Source: a virus
Direction: 5' to 3' (one strand)
IMG/VR virus record: IMGVR_UViG_3300037258_000427
Coordinates: 1-40,584 of that record
DNA length: 40,584 nt
The notes beneath the pieces were generated by a model, which ran no database searches, was not told the origin of the DNA, and worked only from the letters and a program-made list of their open reading frames with translations. How positions within the stretch are numbered: position 1 is the first letter of the stretch; every line of letters begins with the position of its first letter. This document shows positions 39,861 through 40,584 of the stretch, piece after piece. The translations under genes were made by a program, and so were the position numbers.

Positions 39861-39962
39861 CCGGCCGGAGGAAGCTGGAGCTGATCCTAGGACTGGATAA
39901 ATTCTAGAATATCTCGGCAGTATGATGCAAGACCCTGATTACTATCAGAAGAATCCCACAGA

Positions 39963-40138
39963 ATGAAATTCAATCGTAGGGACCTAAATGAAGCTTCAAT
40001 CGTATCAGCCCTCCAAAGGGGTGGTTGTCAGGTCGATTACGTAGAGCGCAGGCCCTATGACCTGGTAGGGTTGGCTGGAGTGCTCACTATGCCGTCGTTA
40101 GAACACCAGAAGAAGCACTAAAAGCGGTAGGACTATGA
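39963..40138 (+). pseudogene. Decayed VRR-NUC/RecB-like small nuclease
   Basis: ATG at 39963 reads KFNRRDLNEASIVSALQRGG, then YDLVGLAGVL, the typical beginning of a short phage nuclease family. The C-terminal typical end, AHYAVVRTPEEALKAVGL, follows immediately in another frame and overlaps the GT2 start as ATGA. The central part with the Glu-x-Lys catalytic core is missing, so an internal deletion with frameshift removed about half the gene. The remaining open frame stops at 40121 after 52 residues. An extra 14-codon frame (39922-39966) precedes it. Confidence 0.6.
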
Positions 40139-40584
40139 TTTCTATAGTAATTCCCTCAAAGAAACGTTCTAGACAGTCAGAATTCCTGTTGAAGGCTATT
40201 CAATCGATCAGAGCTCAAGGGAAAGATATCGAAATCATCGTTGCAGTCGATGAACTCGAGTTACAGGAATTCGCCGGCGTGAGGTTCGTTCAGGGGAACG
40301 GCGGACAGGCTCACGCCATGAACGCGGGCGTACAGGCCACAGGAGGCGATTACATCGGCTTTCTGGAAGATGACGACAGCTGGAGCCCTGGAAGGCTAGA
40401 GGCCGCCCTAGAGGCTCTTAATGATGCTGACTTCACGTCCTGCACTCAGCTTGAGGTCGACCGAGATGGGAGAGCAATCCGGATAAACGACTTTCCGACC
40501 CCTTCGGGCTGGCTCATGAAGCGTCAGGTCTGGGAAGTGGTCGGGCAATTTAATCCTGACTATCGCTACCACCTCGATAACGAA
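40135..40584 (+). CDS. Family 2 glycosyltransferase (GT-A), N-terminal 150 residues, continues past the window end
   Basis: The product begins ISIVIPSKKRSRQSEFLLKA and has GNGGQAHAMNAGVQATGGDY, then IGFLEDDDSWSPGRLEAAL with the Asp-Asp-Asp metal/donor motif at about 78-82, and ends YRYHLDNE. This is a standard GT2 donor-binding domain. The frame is open at the last base with a complete codon. Its missing C-terminus is found at 1-269. As first gene of the glycan cassette it likely transfers a sugar to the cassette's acceptor. Confidence 0.9.
   Translation, partial: MISIVIPSKKRSRQSEFLLKAIQSIRAQGKDIEIIVAVDELELQEFAGVRFVQGNGGQAHAMNAGVQATGGDYIGFLEDDDSWSPGRLEAALEALNDADFTSCTQLEVDRDGRAIRINDFPTPSGWLMKRQVWEVVGQFNPDYRYHLDNE

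Noticed and set aside
1-40584. tRNA, rRNA or known riboswitch genes
   Set aside because: No cloverleaf with a TpsiC-type GTTCRA box or other recognisable RNA core was found by eye.

Overview
The window is an almost complete genome of a tailed dsDNA phage with a P22-like virion module, that is, a podovirus-type head and tail with P22-type portal, coat, tail accessory and DNA-stabilisation proteins. It looks like an assembled environmental or uncultured phage. The host cannot be named from sequence alone. A lipoprotein, an outer-surface-type depolymerase and a PEP-CTERM-like sorting tail all fit a Gram-negative, probably proteobacterial, host. I found no integrase, excisionase, DNA or RNA polymerase, primase, helicase or tRNA gene. 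The phage would have to use host replication and transcription, and a temperate lifestyle is not supported.

The two window ends belong to one family 2 glycosyltransferase gene. It starts at 40135, is open to the last base, and its C-terminal part appears in frame 3 at bases 1-269. The reading frames require a missing stretch of 3n+1 bases, about 13 nt by family pattern. The molecule is therefore circular or circularly permuted, and the window is nearly the whole genome.

Layout. (1) 40135 to 4795 through the joint: a carbohydrate-modification cassette with GT2, an inverted SAM methyltransferase, a cupin, a DegT/DnrJ-type sugar aminotransferase, a GT4 glycosyltransferase, an FkbM-like methyltransferase and a sulfotransferase. 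(2) 4814-10510: small basic proteins, a GroES-like co-chaperonin, terminase subunits, portal and scaffold. (3) 10545-28685: coat protein, two paralogous beta proteins flanking a second type of glycosyltransferase, a 1363-residue spike with a GH5-like domain, two related beta-rich proteins (one ending in a PASTA-like domain), gp4-like and gp10-like tail proteins, an Asp/Asn beta-hydroxylase-like 2-oxoglutarate oxygenase and three probable ejection proteins. (4) 28841-32664: a tail spike and a lysis region with M15 peptidase endolysin, holin candidates and a lipoprotein. (5) 32602-38757 on the minus strand: a compact early-type operon of small proteins with a frame-shifted C5 DNA methyltransferase, an RNA ligase and a PEP-CTERM-like exported protein at its distal end. 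(6) 38805-40138: two small HTH proteins divergent from that operon, a structured non-coding stretch of about 410 bp and a decayed nuclease leading back to the glycan cassette.

The most unusual theme is the investment in glycan and protein modification. There are three glycosyltransferases, amino-sugar synthesis enzymes, two methyltransferases of small-molecule or glycan type, a sulfotransferase and a protein hydroxylase, all co-oriented with or embedded in the virion genes. I infer a system that decorates the virion, or less likely the infected cell surface, with a methylated or sulfated amino-sugar glycan. Gene functions are assigned from motif recognition only; no database search was run.
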